From assembly GCA_030602345.1 (NCBI GenBank), contig JAUVZX010000006.1, forward strand, positions 1-42,745: DNA of 42,745 nucleotides, given 5' to 3'. Below the pieces are notes generated by a model. It did no database searches. It saw only the letters and a program-made list of their open reading frames with translations, and was not told where the DNA came from. The translations under genes were made by a program, and so were the position numbers. Below, in pieces: positions 41,089-42,745 of this stretch. How positions within the stretch are numbered: position 1 is the stretch's first letter; every line of letters begins with the position of its first letter. The DNA is from Bacilli bacterium (GTDB lineage: Bacteria; Bacillota_I; Bacilli_A; RF39; UBA660).

Positions 41089-41103
41089 TAAAGAGGTGAT
41101 AAT

Positions 41104-41790
41104 ATGAAAACATTTTTTAAAAACTTAGGCTTATTCGTATTGATTTTTTTTGTATGGCTATTAATTGCTCCAATATCAGTAGCATTACCTCTAGCAATCA
41201 TTAATAACTATGTTGAAGTATCGATTTCAGCCCAAAGAATGTTTTTAATGTTAGGTGAACTAATTACTATTTTCTTCATATTTATTCTATATAAAGAGGA
41301 AATATTAAAAGAACTAAAAAAATTTAAAGAAAACATATTATATTATATAGAAACATATTTTCCATATTGGATAATAATGCTAGTCATAATGACTGTCGTT
41401 GCCAATATTATTGAAATATTTGTCAAAGATGGTCCGGCAAATCAAAATCTAATTGAAGAAGCTATCAAACAAACACCAATACTAATAGGGATTTCAGTCA
41501 TGATATTGGCCCCTTTAACAGAAGAATTGATATTTAGACTAGCACTAAGAAAAGTTTTTAAAAATGATATTATTTATGTTTTATTATCTGGTTTTGTATT
41601 TGGTTTTATTCATATAATAGCTGGAGAAAACATTATAAACGAACTTCCTTATTTACTAACATATAGCATCCCAGGTTTTGTATTTGCATATTCTTATATA
41701 AAATCGAAAAATATTATGGTTCCTATTTTTCTTCATTTTATACATAATACATTTGCAACTGTAATAATTTTTTTAACAGGAGTTATATAA
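41104..41790 (+). CDS. CPBP-family intramembrane metalloprotease
   Basis: 228 residues, about seven or eight membrane segments. CAAX-protease-like (Rce1/ABI) family. The three catalytic motifs are visible: EELIFRLALRK (EExxxR, about 143-153), FGFIHI with histidine (about 168), and HFIHNT near the end. Bacterial members act in peptide modification or immunity, but the substrate here is unknown. ATG follows GAGGTGAT. The following phosphoesterase starts 1 base after its stop, so the two are one operon. Confidence 0.9.
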   Translation: MKTFFKNLGLFVLIFFVWLLIAPISVALPLAIINNYVEVSISAQRMFLMLGELITIFFIFILYKEEILKELKKFKENILYYIETYFPYWIIMLVIMTVVANIIEIFVKDGPANQNLIEEAIKQTPILIGISVMILAPLTEELIFRLALRKVFKNDIIYVLLSGFVFGFIHIIAGENIINELPYLLTYSIPGFVFAYSYIKSKNIMVPIFLHFIHNTFATVIIFLTGVI

Positions 41791-41791
41791 T

Positions 41792-42634
41792 ATGAAAGTA
41801 AAAAAAACAATAATTATATTAGTTATTATAATTATCATAATATTAGTTTATGCAAGATTCATTGGCACTAAACCTTTAAGAGTTAATGAATTTAAAATTG
41901 TGAGCCCAAAAATAACTGAAAATTTATATGGACTTAAAATAATTCATTTAACCGATATACACTATGGAAGAATAGTAAAAGAAAAGGAACTTGAAGAAAT
42001 AGTTTCAAAAGTAAATAAGTTAAATCCAGATATGATTATAATAACTGGTGATCTATTAGACAGAGATCGCACTTTAAACAGCGAACAAAGAGAACAATTA
42101 GTAACTATTTTGAATAAATTTAAAAGCAATCTTGGAAACTATATAATTTCAGGAAATCATGATTTGGTTCATCCTTATTATTATGATTTAGTTAAAAAAA
42201 CAAATTTTAAAAATATTGATGATTCATTTGAGTTAATTTATCATCAATCAAGTGTACCTTTAGCAATAGTAGGTTTAAGTAGTAATATTCTAAATACAAC
42301 AAGTATAGAAGACAAATTAAATGATTTTTTAGTTTTTAAAGAAGAAAATGAAACTAGTTATAATATTTTGTTGCTTCATGAACCAGATTTCATAGATCAA
42401 GTAAACTTAAGTAATTTTGATATTGCCTTTGCAGGCCATTCGCACTATGGTCAAGTGAGATTACCTTTAATTGGGCCTTTGATTCTACCACCAAAAGCAC
42501 AAAAATATCATGACCAATTTTATCTTATTGGAGATTTCCCTCTTTATATTTCTGGAGGAGTAGGAACATCTACTGTCGATTTTAGATTATTTAATCATCC
42601 TTCTATTAATTTATATAGATTGACTAGCAAATAA
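41792..42634 (+). CDS. Membrane-anchored metallophosphoesterase (YkuE-like)
   Basis: 280 residues. An N-terminal signal anchor (about 5-24) places the enzyme outside. Calcineurin-type metal motifs run in order: HLTDIHYG, ITGDLLDRD, SGNHD, LLHEPD and GHSHYGQ. The layout resembles Bacillus YkuE, a wall-associated phosphoesterase thought to act on UDP-sugar lipids. GGAG precedes the ATG. It stops 13 bp before the second IS copy, without a visible terminator. The substrate is inferred only from the family. Confidence 0.9.
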   Translation: MKVKKTIIILVIIIIIILVYARFIGTKPLRVNEFKIVSPKITENLYGLKIIHLTDIHYGRIVKEKELEEIVSKVNKLNPDMIIITGDLLDRDRTLNSEQREQLVTILNKFKSNLGNYIISGNHDLVHPYYYDLVKKTNFKNIDDSFELIYHQSSVPLAIVGLSSNILNTTSIEDKLNDFLVFKEENETSYNILLLHEPDFIDQVNLSNFDIAFAGHSHYGQVRLPLIGPLILPPKAQKYHDQFYLIGDFPLYISGGVGTSTVDFRLFNHPSINLYRLTSK

Positions 42635-42647
42635 AAAAAGATATATT

Positions 42648-42745
42648 TGAAGTGAACCCCATTTAGGACACTTTATAAAAAAGGACAGTTGATATAAAAT
42701 AGTATCTCAGAAAGGAGATGCTATTTTTATATGGCAAATAAAGGA
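42648..42745 (+). mobile_element. Start of a second copy of the IS3-family element
   Basis: These 98 bases are identical to bases 1-98 and include the left inverted end, the orfA hairpin, its ribosome site and the first five orfA codons. The copy is cut by the window end and faces the same way as the first. The left flank (tatt) does not match the right flank of the first copy (tctt) as a target duplication would. It may be a second genomic copy or an assembly overlap. Confidence 0.93.

Noticed and set aside
41030-41100. Additional small gene or RNA between rimP and the CPBP gene
   Set aside because: The space holds only the two divergent promoters, the rimP leader hairpin and ribosome sites.
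1-42745. Mycoplasma-type genetic code (UGA = Trp), suggested by the AT-rich composition
   Set aside because: Release factor 2 is present with its UGA autoregulation, and several core genes end in TGA followed closely by another gene start.
1-42745. Composite transposon or plasmid carried between the two IS copies
   Set aside because: The content between the copies is core chromosomal machinery with no cargo, replication or mobilisation genes; a rearrangement or assembly repeat is more likely.

Overview
The window is a gene-dense, AT-rich stretch of a low-GC Gram-positive (Bacilli-like) chromosome. Marker genes typical of that group include recU next to a class A PBP, dnaD, ezrA, ftsEX, divIC, yutD, spoVG, ylxR and der/engB. 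Anaerobic ribonucleotide reductase (nrdD/nrdG) and acetate kinase suggest a fermenting anaerobe. The compact layout, many overlapping genes, trimmed proteins (RimP) and Spo0A-like and SpoVG-like regulators without other sporulation genes suggest an uncultured, host-associated, reduced-genome lineage near Erysipelotrichia/RF39-type Bacilli; this placement is inference. UGA is a stop codon: several genes end in TGA and prfB keeps its in-frame UGA autoregulatory frameshift, so the Mycoplasma code is excluded.

Layout. 1-1224: a complete IS3-family element; the first 98 bp of a second, identical copy close the window at 42648-42745. 1237-6744 (minus): a membrane-anchored unknown, nth-dnaD-cca, hup, der, engB. 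6867-10293 (plus): recU-PBP1. 10303-14575 (minus): divIC, spoVG, and prfB-yitT-ftsE-ftsX. 14637-17841 (minus): yutD and nrdD-nrdG. 17953-23101 (minus): dusB-RDD-lysS-ackA-nrnA. 23169-25751 (minus): an 860-residue protein with a zinc-protease motif and no recognised family. 25789-31532 (minus): a pilin-like/LamG protein, pgk, a flippase-like protein, a glycolipid glycosyltransferase, tpiA, then a Spo0A-like regulator behind a terminator-like hairpin. 31604-36041 (minus): nucleoside kinase-gap and ezrA. 36119-36909 (plus): rpsD with a long structured leader. 36936-40977 (minus): rimP-nusA-ylxR-infB-rbfA. 41104-42634 (plus): a CPBP membrane protease and a metallophosphoesterase.

How it fits together. 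Most of the window is core machinery for translation (lysS, prfB, infB, nusA, rimP, rbfA, rpsD, der, engB, dusB, cca), division and wall synthesis (ezrA, ftsEX, divIC, PBP1), and lower glycolysis to acetate (gap, pgk, tpiA, ackA). Promoters with 17-bp spacers and small terminators can be read directly, and many terminators contain the stop codon of the gene they end. The less ordinary content is the pilin/LamG gene at the head of a glycolysis-glycolipid operon, the HExxH protein, the Spo0A-like regulator with an eroded receiver domain, a one-domain RimP, extra membrane segments in DivIC and PBP1, and an unusual LysS. I saw no tRNA, rRNA, CRISPR array or prophage, and no gene-free stretch longer than 300 bp; the longest, 36042-36306, holds the rpsD promoter and leader.
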